In this document: in pieces, positions 24,299-31,765 of the stretch
Layout: each line of letters opens with the position of its first letter
Numbering within the stretch: position 1 is the first letter of the stretch
The notes under the pieces: model-generated
Database searches by the model: none
Seen by the model: only the letters and a program-made list of their open reading frames with translations
Told to the model about the DNA's origin: nothing
Assembly: GCA_964409635.1 (NCBI GenBank)
Contig: CAYPEL010000007.1
Span: forward strand, 1 to 36,558
DNA length: 36,558 nt
Reading direction: 5' to 3'
From: CAYPEL01 sp964409635
Lineage (GTDB): Bacteria; Pseudomonadota; Gammaproteobacteria; DSM-19610
Program-made: the position numbers and the translations under genes

Positions 24299-25330
24299 AT
24301 GCAGATAACCCTGACACGCCCCGATGACTGGCATCTGCATGTGCGAGATGGCGCTGCGATGGCATCCGTCGTCCCACATACTACCCGGCAGTTTGGCCGC
24401 GCCATCATCATGCCGAACCTCAAATCACCGGTTACGGTCACGCAGCAGGCACAGGAATACCGCGACCGCATCATCCGCATTATCCCAGCAGACACAGCGT
24501 TTGAACCGCTCATGACGCTCTACCTGACCGATAACACACAAGCGGAAGAAATACGCCGCGCCAAGGAAAGTGGTTTTATTCACGCGGTGAAGTTTTATCC
24601 GGCCGGCGCGACGACAAATTCCGACTCTGGGGTTACCGACCTTAAACACACTTATGCTGCGCTGGAGGCCATGCAAAAACAGGCCATGCCGCTATTGGTA
24701 CACGGTGAAGTAACGGATCCGGATATCGATATCTTTGATCGTGAAGCGGTGTTCATCGAGCGTCACCTGGCGCCGCTCTGCAAAGATTTTCCGGAATTAA
24801 AAGTTGTTCTGGAGCACATCACTACAGAACAAGGGGTTCAATTTGTACACTCAGCACCTGACACAGTTGCAGCAACCATTACGGCTCACCACCTGCTCTA
24901 TAACCGGAATGCTATTTTCAAAGGCGGGATACGGCCACATTATTACTGTCTGCCTGTTTTGAAACGCGAACCACACCGGCAAGCCTTAATTACTGCGGCG
25001 ACCAGTGGCAGTCCTAAATTTTTCCTGGGCACTGACAGTGCTCCGCACGCAGTGACTGCAAAACAAACTGCTTGTGGCTGCGCCGGTATTTATACTGCGC
25101 ACGCGGCTATTGAACTTTATGCAGAGGCCTTTGAAAAAGCTGATGCCCTGGACAAGCTGGAAGGGTTTGCGAGCTTCTTTGGTGCGGATTTTTATGGCTT
25201 GCCGCGAAATGAAACTGCCATTAAACTCAAAAAAGAAAACTGGAGAGTACCCTCCAGCTATCAAATAGGTGATGAACAGCTTATACCGCTGCGAGCCGAT
25301 GAAGTGATCCATTGGAAGATTGATGTATAA
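24299..25330 (+). CDS. pyrC: Dihydroorotase (E. coli-type, class II)
   Basis: A 343-residue zinc amidohydrolase that closes carbamoyl-aspartate to dihydroorotate in pyrimidine synthesis. The metal ligands correspond to E. coli PyrC shifted by four: His12 and His14 in WHLHVRDG, the carboxylated Lys98 in AVKFYPAGATTNSDSG, His135 in LVHGE, His173 in LEHIT and Asp246 in GTDSAPH. Length and order match the E. coli enzyme, so it should be catalytic and independent of PyrB. The ribosome site is weak. It is divergent from pdhA; rnt follows 104 bases downstream on the same strand, as part of a possible two-gene unit. Confidence 0.95.
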   Translation: MQITLTRPDDWHLHVRDGAAMASVVPHTTRQFGRAIIMPNLKSPVTVTQQAQEYRDRIIRIIPADTAFEPLMTLYLTDNTQAEEIRRAKESGFIHAVKFYPAGATTNSDSGVTDLKHTYAALEAMQKQAMPLLVHGEVTDPDIDIFDREAVFIERHLAPLCKDFPELKVVLEHITTEQGVQFVHSAPDTVAATITAHHLLYNRNAIFKGGIRPHYYCLPVLKREPHRQALITAATSGSPKFFLGTDSAPHAVTAKQTACGCAGIYTAHAAIELYAEAFEKADALDKLEGFASFFGADFYGLPRNETAIKLKKENWRVPSSYQIGDEQLIPLRADEVIHWKIDV

Positions 25331-25351
25331 AATTAACCGCCGCTCTATAGT

Positions 25352-25377
25352 TACTCTCCCCTGAAGAGGGTTGTAAA
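25352..25377. repeat. Possible fragment of the GTTGTAAA repeat family
   Basis: The text CTCTCCCCTGAAGAGGG followed by TTGTAAA resembles CTCCCTCAGGAGGGTGTTGTAAAA at 21832-21855, the outer edge of the large repeat in the pdh operon. The rest of the element is missing here. It lies between pyrC and rnt. Confidence 0.3.
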
Positions 25378-25434
25378 TTCCCTCTGGGCATAATCTAGAT
25401 CGCCTTACAGTTTAAGTTTGGTTATGCTGTAGCT

Positions 25435-26067
25435 ATGAATGATGAAACAGATACAAGCCGTCTGGGTAGCCGCTTTCGCGGCTTTCTTCCTGTGGTTGTC
25501 GACGTTGAAACTGCTGGCTTTAACGCTAAGCGTGATGCCTTACTGGAAATAGCAGCCGTCCTGCTGGGCTATGACGAACAGGGCATGTTGCTGCCACAGG
25601 AAACGATAGCCTGTCATGTCGAGCCTTTTCCAGGCGCCAACCTGGATCAAAAATCACTGGAGTTTACCGGCATTGATCCTTTCCACCCCTTTCGTATGGC
25701 TAAAAATGAAAAGGATGCCCTGGTGGAAGTATTTCAACCGATCAGAAAAGCTGTCAAGGCCAATGGTTGCACGCGCGCCATTCTGGTCGGTCACAATCCA
25801 TCGTTCGATCTTGGATTCGTCAATGCGGCGGCAGCGCGCTGTAATATCAAACGTAATCCCTTTCACCTGTTCAGCACCTTTGATACGGCTACCTTGTGTG
25901 GACTGGCCTATGGTCAGACAGTTTTAGCCCGTGCGGCTATCGCGGCAAACATCGAGTGGGATCAGGAGAAGGCGCATTCCGCGAAGTATGACGCCGAACG
26001 AACCGCCGAGCTGTTTTGCGATATTGTTAACCGTTGGGATACGGTTATCAATGGGGTAGGTGCGTGA
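25435..26067 (+). CDS. rnt: Ribonuclease T
   Basis: A 210-residue DEDDh 3'-5' exonuclease that trims tRNA and other stable RNA ends and acts on the tRNA CCA turnover end. The catalytic residues sit at the E. coli RNase T numbers: Asp23 and Glu25 in VVDVETAG, Asp125 in HNPSFDLGF, His181 and Asp186 in HSAKYDAERT. The conserved sequence FSTFDTATLCGLAYGQTVLARA further separates it from the related epsilon-type exonucleases. It works as a homodimer in the cytoplasm. It converges with the cytochrome c peroxidase gene across a 78-base gap with no clear terminator. Confidence 0.95.
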   Translation: MNDETDTSRLGSRFRGFLPVVVDVETAGFNAKRDALLEIAAVLLGYDEQGMLLPQETIACHVEPFPGANLDQKSLEFTGIDPFHPFRMAKNEKDALVEVFQPIRKAVKANGCTRAILVGHNPSFDLGFVNAAAARCNIKRNPFHLFSTFDTATLCGLAYGQTVLARAAIAANIEWDQEKAHSAKYDAERTAELFCDIVNRWDTVINGVGA

Positions 26068-26145
26068 AAGAGCCGCTGGATATTAAGGCGCCTGATTTAT
26101 TCGCGAGCGTTTGGAGCGGTTTATCGTTTCCGCCTATAACAACCG

Positions 26146-27186
26146 TTATTTCTCTACACTACCGTTGAATGTCCAACCCAGTGTTGCCGGCAAACGTGGC
26201 AATATCTGCTCAGGAAATTCGCCCGTCAAACCTTCTAGAAAGGCCACCAGGTCTGATACTTGATTTTCTGTTAAATCCTTATTCAGTTGCAGCTTCGCCA
26301 TCACCCGCACGGCCTCATCCAGCTTACTCACCGAACCGTTATGAAAATAAGGCGCCGTTAAAGCCACATTACGTAGCGTGGGCACCTTCCATAAATTTTC
26401 ATCGGTAACCTTTCCTGTTGCCTCGGCGCGCCCTTTGTCCTTTACAAAATCGTATTTGGCAACGTAGTCACTGTCTGCAAAGGTTGGAAACTTCATAAAG
26501 AATCCGCTACCAACCGGCATAGCAGGCCCACTGAAAGCCGGGCCGGAATGACAACTGGTGCAGCCGGTGTCAGCGAAAAGTTTCATCCCACGCTGCTGCT
26601 GTTCAGTCAATGCTGTCTTTTCACCTTTGACAAAGCGGTCATACGGACTGCCGGGGGTTATCAAAGTGCGTTCGAACGCAGCCACCGCTTTGGCTGCATT
26701 GTCCACTGTCATCGGATTATCATTGCCAAAAGCACGGACAAAGTACGGTTCATAACCCGGGATTGCACGCACCCGATCCATCGCCATTTCCAGTTCGCTC
26801 ATGCCCATTTCCACAGGGTTAACCACCGGCCCCTTGGCCTGCTCTTCAAGCGTTGCTGCACGCCCGTCCCAGAATTGGGATGAAGCAAAGGCTGAATTCC
26901 AGACCGTCGGCGCACTGCGGCCACCCGTCTTACCGTGTACACCCATGGAAAAGTCCCGGTTATCTTCACCACCCAGCATCAAATTGTGACAAGTATTACA
27001 TGACACGGTACCCGTCGATGAAAAGCGTGGATCAAAATATAACAATTGGCCCAGCTCGACCTTTTCCGGCGTTGTTGGGTTATCCTTGGGTTCAGGCGCC
27101 TTTGTGGGCAGCGCTTCCCAGGCAAAGGCGCCAAAAGTTGTCAGCGCAGCGAAAATCCCGATAATAAGGCGAGATGAAAATCTCAT
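26146..27186 (-). CDS. Di-haem cytochrome c peroxidase (CcpA/MauG family)
   Basis: A 346-residue periplasmic protein. An N-terminal signal peptide is likely, with cleavage after AFA near residue 22. Two haem-binding motifs are present, C63-NT-C66-H67 in the N-terminal domain and C209-TS-C212-H213 in the C-terminal domain. VWNSAFASSQFWDGRAATLEEQAKGP, PTLRNVALTAPYFHNGS and the LVAFLEGLTGEFP end are standard for bacterial di-haem peroxidases that reduce H2O2 using electrons from a small cytochrome c or azurin. The length is usual. A strong AGGAG site lies 7 bases before the ATG. It is divergent from the helical protein gene at 27262 over a short AT-rich gap with a palindrome. Confidence 0.93.
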   Translation of the reverse strand: MRFSSRLIIGIFAALTTFGAFAWEALPTKAPEPKDNPTTPEKVELGQLLYFDPRFSSTGTVSCNTCHNLMLGGEDNRDFSMGVHGKTGGRSAPTVWNSAFASSQFWDGRAATLEEQAKGPVVNPVEMGMSELEMAMDRVRAIPGYEPYFVRAFGNDNPMTVDNAAKAVAAFERTLITPGSPYDRFVKGEKTALTEQQQRGMKLFADTGCTSCHSGPAFSGPAMPVGSGFFMKFPTFADSDYVAKYDFVKDKGRAEATGKVTDENLWKVPTLRNVALTAPYFHNGSVSKLDEAVRVMAKLQLNKDLTENQVSDLVAFLEGLTGEFPEQILPRLPATLGWTFNGSVEK

Positions 27187-27219
27187 TTAATTTCTCCTTC
27201 AAAATAACATTTTATATTA

Positions 27220-27235
27220 GTAAATTATGATTTAC
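27220..27235. promoter_or_regulatory. Palindrome in the divergent ccp promoter gap
   Basis: GTAAAT and ATTTAC form a perfect 6-base inverted repeat around TATG. It is centred in the AT-rich 75-base gap between the two divergent genes, where an operator shared by both would lie. It does not match the FNR/CRP consensus well. The regulator is unknown. Confidence 0.3.
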
Positions 27236-27261
27236 AAAAATTCTAAATAACAGGGGTAACA

Positions 27262-27816
27262 ATGGCAACGCTTCCAGACAAAGACCAACAAATTATAGAC
27301 GCTCATATGGGCCTTATTCACCGCGTTGTGATTGCCTGTAAAAAAGCCGACGCTGTGCCCGACCTGGAAAATATCCTCAAACAGGCTGAAGAGAATGACT
27401 GGAAGAAACTGGTTGCAACGATTCGCAAAATCCTGGCTGGCAACCGCAGTGAAACCTTGGTAAAGGGGCTTGATGAAGAAGACCAGCTGATCATCGCCTC
27501 GATTCTGCGTGGGTTGCAAAACCCTGAAACATTACCGGATCTTAGCAAGACTATTGATGGTGGAATGGCAGCGCCTGGTATCGCCGCCATGGTACGCGGC
27601 GCGCGTGAAGGCAACCTGGAAACACTGCAATTACTGGGTGGAATGGCACAACAAATGTTACAGGCCGGGGGGGATATGGCACGCTTATCCGCCATCCTGC
27701 GGCCACTCGTAGAAGGCGAACGGGATGCAGAAAAACTCACCAAAGGCATGGGAGACGAAGGTGAAAAGTTGGTGCTGCAAATTATCAAAGAACTGGAGGG
27801 AAAAGATCTCCATTAA
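27262..27816 (+). CDS. Unrecognised all-helical protein
   Basis: A 184-residue soluble protein with no signal peptide or membrane segment. I do not recognise the family. It is acidic/basic amphipathic helix throughout, with several similar-looking modules: a helix pattern ending in ILAGNRSETLVKGLDEEDQLIIASILRGL, then a Gly/Ala/Met-rich centre (GGMAAPGIAAMVRG, LGGMAQQMLQAGGDMARL) and EGERDAEKLTKGMGDEGEKLVLQII at the end. The repeated form xxLxKGLDEEDQLII / xxLTKGMGDEGEKLVLQII suggests two related halves. A GGGGTAA ribosome site precedes the ATG. It is divergent from the cytochrome c peroxidase gene and upstream of the CBS-GGDEF gene. No function is proposed. Confidence 0.7.
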   Translation: MATLPDKDQQIIDAHMGLIHRVVIACKKADAVPDLENILKQAEENDWKKLVATIRKILAGNRSETLVKGLDEEDQLIIASILRGLQNPETLPDLSKTIDGGMAAPGIAAMVRGAREGNLETLQLLGGMAQQMLQAGGDMARLSAILRPLVEGERDAEKLTKGMGDEGEKLVLQIIKELEGKDLH

Positions 27817-27846
27817 AACCTGCTTGACTACTTATGGATTATTCAA

Positions 27847-27889
27847 TAACCCTCTTAGGGTTAGTGTCAAAATGTGAAATTATTTTGAC
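27847..27889. other. Two perfect hairpins upstream of the CBS-GGDEF gene
   Basis: The first is TAACCCT (27847-27853) and AGGGTTA (27857-27863) with a 3-base loop. The second is GTCAAAAT (27866-27873) and ATTTTGAC (27882-27889) with an 8-base loop. They lie in tandem in the 174-base gap, starting 30 bases after the helical protein's stop. The first could be a weak terminator without a T-run; the second looks more like an operator. No factor can be assigned. Confidence 0.45.
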
Positions 27890-27990
27890 GCCAACTCTTG
27901 AGTTAACAAGATAGTTAAGTAATTTTTCCGAATGCCGATGGGGTCTGTAATGGTCCCTTTTTAAAGGCTGACTGCATAAGGAAAAAACAC

Positions 27991-28962
27991 ATGAACGAAA
28001 TCCAAATTACCAGCCTGATGACACCCTGTGTCGATTTAACTGCACCCGATACCTGCCTGAAACGAGTCGTCCGTCAAATGCGTGATAATAGCCATTCCTG
28101 CGTCATCATCGGCGAACAGGGTGTGCCTACCGGTATTGTCACAGAGCGGGATCTAGTGAAAATGCTAGATCAGATGATGCACGATGCCAGTATGCCGGAG
28201 CACCGGGTTGATGAAATCATGGCCCGCGAACCCCACACGGTGCATAAAGATCAATCCTTGTTTGATGCGCTGGCAATAACCCGCGCCGAACATATCCGTC
28301 ACCTGCCGGTTGTCGATGATCAGGACAAACTGGTTGGGCTATTAACCCAAACCGACCTGGCCAATGCCCACTTTCATATCATCGAAAAGCAGACTGAAAT
28401 TATTGAACGTGCGATAGCATTAGAAACCGGTGAATTAAAAGAAGCCAATGCAAAATTACACGCATTATCAATGGAAGACGCCCTGCTTGGCATCGGTAAT
28501 CGCCGCGCTATGGAAGCGGATCTGGATCATACCCACGCCGTGATGCGGCGTTATCACCACCCTTACACCGTTGCCTTGATCGATATTGATCATTTTAAAC
28601 TGTACAACGATCATTATGGCCACCTCGAAGGCGATAGCTGTCTGCAACAAGTCAGCCAGTCACTCGAAAGCGCCATCCGGGCGTCTGACCGCTTGTATCG
28701 CTATGGTGGTGAAGAGTTTCTGTTGGTTCTGCCCGGCACCGATCAGGGTGGCGCAACCGTACTTGCAAAACGTTTTGTAGACAAACTGTATGCCGCCGCC
28801 ATTCCGCATTGCAAAAGTCCCTACAATGTTGTCACAATCAGTATTGGTATTGCTTCGTGCTCAGACGAAAATGGCGAGAATGGCTCTTGGAAAGACATAG
28901 TAGATAGCGCCGATAAATCACTTTATGGGGCGAAGTCCTCAGGACGAAACCAGGTTGCGTAA
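27991..28962 (+). CDS. Diguanylate cyclase with N-terminal paired CBS domains
   Basis: A 323-residue cytoplasmic signalling protein. Residues 1-60 and 70-125 are two CBS motifs forming a Bateman module (GVPTGIVTERDLVKML and DKLVGLLTQTDLAN), which usually binds adenine nucleotides. A short coiled helix (130-158) leads to a GGDEF domain (160-323). The active-site loop is GGEEF (239-243), which is catalytic. An RASD inhibitory-site motif lies 5 residues before it (230-233), so product feedback is expected. ALIDIDHFKLYNDHYGHLEGD has the metal-binding Asp. It should make cyclic di-GMP under the control of nucleotide binding. AAGGA lies 8 bases before the ATG. Confidence 0.93.
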   Translation: MNEIQITSLMTPCVDLTAPDTCLKRVVRQMRDNSHSCVIIGEQGVPTGIVTERDLVKMLDQMMHDASMPEHRVDEIMAREPHTVHKDQSLFDALAITRAEHIRHLPVVDDQDKLVGLLTQTDLANAHFHIIEKQTEIIERAIALETGELKEANAKLHALSMEDALLGIGNRRAMEADLDHTHAVMRRYHHPYTVALIDIDHFKLYNDHYGHLEGDSCLQQVSQSLESAIRASDRLYRYGGEEFLLVLPGTDQGGATVLAKRFVDKLYAAAIPHCKSPYNVVTISIGIASCSDENGENGSWKDIVDSADKSLYGAKSSGRNQVA

Positions 28963-29065
28963 TTACCGTTACTACCAGGAATGTCGATGCCCAATTAGAC
29001 TAAAACTGATTTTTTAACCAGCCTGCCGCTGACAGTTTCGATAGGCGTATTGATACCAAAGTGAA

Positions 29066-29085
29066 GGGTGGGGTTTCCCCCACCC
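29066..29085. terminator. GC-rich hairpin between convergent GGDEF and grxD genes
   Basis: GGGTGGGG (29066-29073) and CCCCACCC (29078-29085) form a perfect 8-base stem with a TTTC loop. It lies 6 bases beyond the grxD stop and 100 bases beyond the GGDEF gene, so it could end transcripts from both sides. No T-run follows, so a terminator role is a guess. The bases resemble part of the dispersed repeat family. Confidence 0.4.
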
Positions 29086-29091
29086 CACCTG

Positions 29092-29415
29092 TCAGCTTGA
29101 TTTTTTAACCGCTTCCTGCAGCAAAGTTTTCAGTTCACCCTTCTGAAACATTTCCATCGCAATGTCGTGCCCACCAACCAGTTCACCGTTAACATAGAGC
29201 TGCGGAAAAGTTGGCCAGTTGGCATAACGCGGCAAGTTCTCAAATATTTCGGGATCTGCGAGCACGTTGACGTGTTCAAAATCGACTTCGCACGCCTGCA
29301 ACATCTGTGCTGTGCGGCTGGAATAACCACAGCTAGGCAACTGTGGCGTACCTTTCAGAAAAACAACAATGGGGTGGCTTTTAACTGCCTGGTCGATACG
29401 TTCCATGACGTCCAT
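29092..29415 (-). CDS. grxD: Monothiol glutaredoxin (Grx4/GrxD)
   Basis: A 107-residue single-domain CGFS-type glutaredoxin that carries iron-sulfur clusters with glutathione and delivers them to other proteins. The active motif is CGYS at 29-32, with Tyr in place of the usual Phe. VVFLKGTPQLPSCGYS, FEHVNVLAD, NWPTFPQLYVNGELVGGHDI give the Lys, cis-Pro and Gly-Gly that bind glutathione. A GAGG site lies 8 bases before the ATG. It is the last gene of the minus-strand series hyuB-BON-amidotransferase-grxD, separated by 74 bases from its upstream neighbour. Confidence 0.95.
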   Translation of the reverse strand: MDVMERIDQAVKSHPIVVFLKGTPQLPSCGYSSRTAQMLQACEVDFEHVNVLADPEIFENLPRYANWPTFPQLYVNGELVGGHDIAMEMFQKGELKTLLQEAVKKSS

Positions 29416-29489
29416 AAGTAATACCTCTATTAGAATGCTGTGACTACTAGTAAGTCTACCTAGCTAATGGGTGGTGTAAAAGTTATTTT

Positions 29490-31277
29490 TCAAGGGGTTA
29501 TTGCATCCAGGTTGCGCTGCAACCAATATTCCAGCGCGGTCAGATGCCAAAGCTTATTACCCTGAATACGTGTCAGGTTATGTTCCGGGTCTTTAAGCAA
29601 GGCATCAACATAATCCTGCTGATAGATCCCACGCTCACGACATGCCTTTGAATTCAGAATGTCGCGCATGAATTCCAGAAACCTGCCGCGTACATATTTC
29701 AGCGCCGGCACCGGGAAATAGGCCTTAGGACGGTCGATAATTTCATCCGGCACCAAGCCACGCGAGATTCGTTTCAGCAAGTGTTTACCACCTGAACCGA
29801 TTTTATATTTTACCGGCATGGCGGCGACCAGTTCCACCAGTTCATGGTCCAGAAACGGCACCCGAGCTTCCAGCCCCCAGGCCATGGTCATGTTGTCTAC
29901 CCGTTTGACCGGATCATCGACGATTAAGGTGGTAACATCTAAATGCAGTACCCGATTGAGATATTCCCTAGATTTAATGGCCTGTAAACGCTTCTCGACA
30001 TAGGCCGAGGTATGATCCTCACCTTGATACGCAGTCTGAACCATTTTTAAATATTCATCGTGGTCACGGTCAAAATAAAATTGATGAAAGCGCTGCAGAT
30101 CCGTACCGCGTGCCGCATCCATCTGTGGGTACCAGAAATAACCGCCAAAAACCTCATCAGCTCCCTGCCCGCTTTGTACTACTTTGACGTATTTGGAAAC
30201 ACGTTGTGATAACAGGTAAAACGCAATGGCATCCTGACTGGCCATCGGTTCATTCATAAAATCGATAGCATCGGGTAAATGTTCCAGTATCTCCCGGTTA
30301 GGCACCCGCAGCTTATGGTGTAGCGTGTTGTAACGGTCAGCAACACGGTCAGAAAATTCAAACTCATTGCCGCGTTCGAGCGGATCATCCTCAAAGCCGA
30401 CCGAGAAAGTTAACAGGTCATTGGCGCCACCGTGCTCCGCCAGTAAGGCAACCAGTAAACTGCTGTCTAACCCACCGGACAACAGCACGCCGACCGGCAC
30501 ATCAGCAATCTGCCGGCGGCGTTTGATAGCGCGCTCCAGCGACTCATGTATGGCCTCTACCCACTCCCATTCACTTAATTCTTTTTCGGGCGTTGTACTG
30601 TCGAGCTGCCAATAGGGCCGAACCTGATGCTTGCCATCGGCTTCGATAATCATGATGTGGGCAGGAGGAAGTTTTCGTATCCCCTGGATCAGGGTGCGTG
30701 GCGCTGGCACAACTGCGTGCAATGTAAAATGGTGGTGCAGTGCAACCGTATCAAAACCGCGATCAATATCACCGGCAGCCAACAAGGCCTGAGTCGTGGA
30801 CGCAAAACGGATAAAATCATTGCTGAGCGAATAGTAGAGTGGCTTGATTCCAAAACGGTCACGCGCCATAAACAAACGCTTACGGCGCATATCCCAAATC
30901 GTGAAGGCAAACATACCGCTCAGGCGCGGCACGAAATCGTCGCCCCACTCTGCATAAGCACGTAAAATAACTTCGGTATCACCCTGACTGGAAAATTTCT
31001 GGCCAGCCGCTTCAAGTTCCGCACGCAGCTCCTTATAATTGTAAATCGTGCCGTTGAATACCAGCGCCAGACCTAGCGTGTGATCCAGCATCGGTTGATT
31101 GGAAGCTGCCGAAAGGTCAATGATGGACAGGCGGCGATGCCCCAGCGCGACTTGCCGGCCCAGATACTTACCTTCATTGTCCGGGCCGCGGTGTTCCAAC
31201 CTGGCCAGCATGTGTTCTAGTGTTACTGGGTCGGCAGACAATCCGTCAAACCGCAATTCACCACAAATACCGCACAT
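29490..31277 (-). CDS. asnO: N-acetylglutaminylglutamine amidotransferase-like AsnB-family enzyme
   Basis: A 595-residue protein of the asparagine synthase family. Cys2 starts a glutaminase domain (MCGICGE, RGPD, LGHRRLSIIDLS, NGTIYNY). The synthetase domain has the pyrophosphatase loop SGGLDSS (267-273) and SGQGADEVFGGYFWYP. From memory, blocks such as TLHAVVPAPRTLIQGIRKLPPA, KVVQSGQGADEVF, and EFEFSDRVADRY match the NAGGN amidotransferase family (AsnO), which forms the terminal amide of the osmoprotectant dipeptide N-acetylglutaminylglutamine amide. That pathway also needs a partner (Ngs-type synthetase), which is not visible here. A plain asparagine synthetase is the alternative. AAGGA lies 6 bases before the ATG. 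It follows a BON-domain gene by 103 bases. Confidence 0.72.
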   Translation of the reverse strand: MCGICGELRFDGLSADPVTLEHMLARLEHRGPDNEGKYLGRQVALGHRRLSIIDLSAASNQPMLDHTLGLALVFNGTIYNYKELRAELEAAGQKFSSQGDTEVILRAYAEWGDDFVPRLSGMFAFTIWDMRRKRLFMARDRFGIKPLYYSLSNDFIRFASTTQALLAAGDIDRGFDTVALHHHFTLHAVVPAPRTLIQGIRKLPPAHIMIIEADGKHQVRPYWQLDSTTPEKELSEWEWVEAIHESLERAIKRRRQIADVPVGVLLSGGLDSSLLVALLAEHGGANDLLTFSVGFEDDPLERGNEFEFSDRVADRYNTLHHKLRVPNREILEHLPDAIDFMNEPMASQDAIAFYLLSQRVSKYVKVVQSGQGADEVFGGYFWYPQMDAARGTDLQRFHQFYFDRDHDEYLKMVQTAYQGEDHTSAYVEKRLQAIKSREYLNRVLHLDVTTLIVDDPVKRVDNMTMAWGLEARVPFLDHELVELVAAMPVKYKIGSGGKHLLKRISRGLVPDEIIDRPKAYFPVPALKYVRGRFLEFMRDILNSKACRERGIYQQDYVDALLKDPEHNLTRIQGNKLWHLTALEYWLQRNLDAITP

Positions 31278-31380
31278 TACGTTTCCTTAAAAACTGGACA
31301 TTAAGCTGTTGCAAAACACATCTCCGCACCATTCGCTACACACCCTGCCTAATCGGAAGGAAGGCAGGTAAAAACACAAG

Positions 31381-31698
31381 CTATTTAGTAGATACCGTTA
31401 ATCGGGAAACAACCCGCTTGACACCCAACACGCGACGGGCAATCTCAACCGCCTGCTGCTCTGCTCGCGGCGAGCCAACAAAGCCGTTAAGCGTCACAGT
31501 TCCTTTATAAGTATTAATGCGAACCCGGCTGGTGTTTAAGCGGGTATTCGATTTTAATTCTTTTGCAACCCTGGCATTCGTTGCCCGGTCTTGTGGTGAA
31601 GACTGATAGCCACCTTCAGCAAGCCCCCCCGTTATCAATGACGCACAGCCTGCTGCTTGCAATAATAAAACCAGTATAAACGGATAAAGTTTCAGCAT
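31381..31698 (-). CDS. BON-domain lipoprotein (OsmY/YraP-like)
   Basis: A 105-residue small lipoprotein. The signal has a basic-hydrophobic start (MLKLYPFILVLLLQ) and a lipobox AAGC with Cys18 as the lipid site. The -3 residue is Ala, a less common but accepted choice. A single BON domain follows, with the conserved pattern RVRINTYKGTVTLNGFVGSP and the last strand VVSRLTVS. BON domains bind phospholipid and occur in outer-membrane-stress and osmotic proteins such as OsmY and YraP. I chose this ATG because a GGTGAA site lies upstream and it gives a proper lipoprotein signal; a longer in-frame reading up to 31791 would overlap hyuB. Proximity to the NAGGN-like gene hints at a shared osmotic role. 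Confidence 0.8.
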   Translation of the reverse strand: MLKLYPFILVLLLQAAGCASLITGGLAEGGYQSSPQDRATNARVAKELKSNTRLNTSRVRINTYKGTVTLNGFVGSPRAEQQAVEIARRVLGVKRVVSRLTVSTK

Positions 31699-31765
31699 AG
31701 ATATTTCACCGGAATACGCTAGGCTCGAAGTGTACGGCATGTCACGCGATAACAACAAAAGCGAT

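Noticed and set aside
1003..31277. Treating the two AsnB-like genes as duplicate asparagine synthetases
   Set aside because: They differ in length (646 and 595), in synthetase-domain blocks and in context; the second resembles the NAGGN family while the first sits in a polysaccharide locus.
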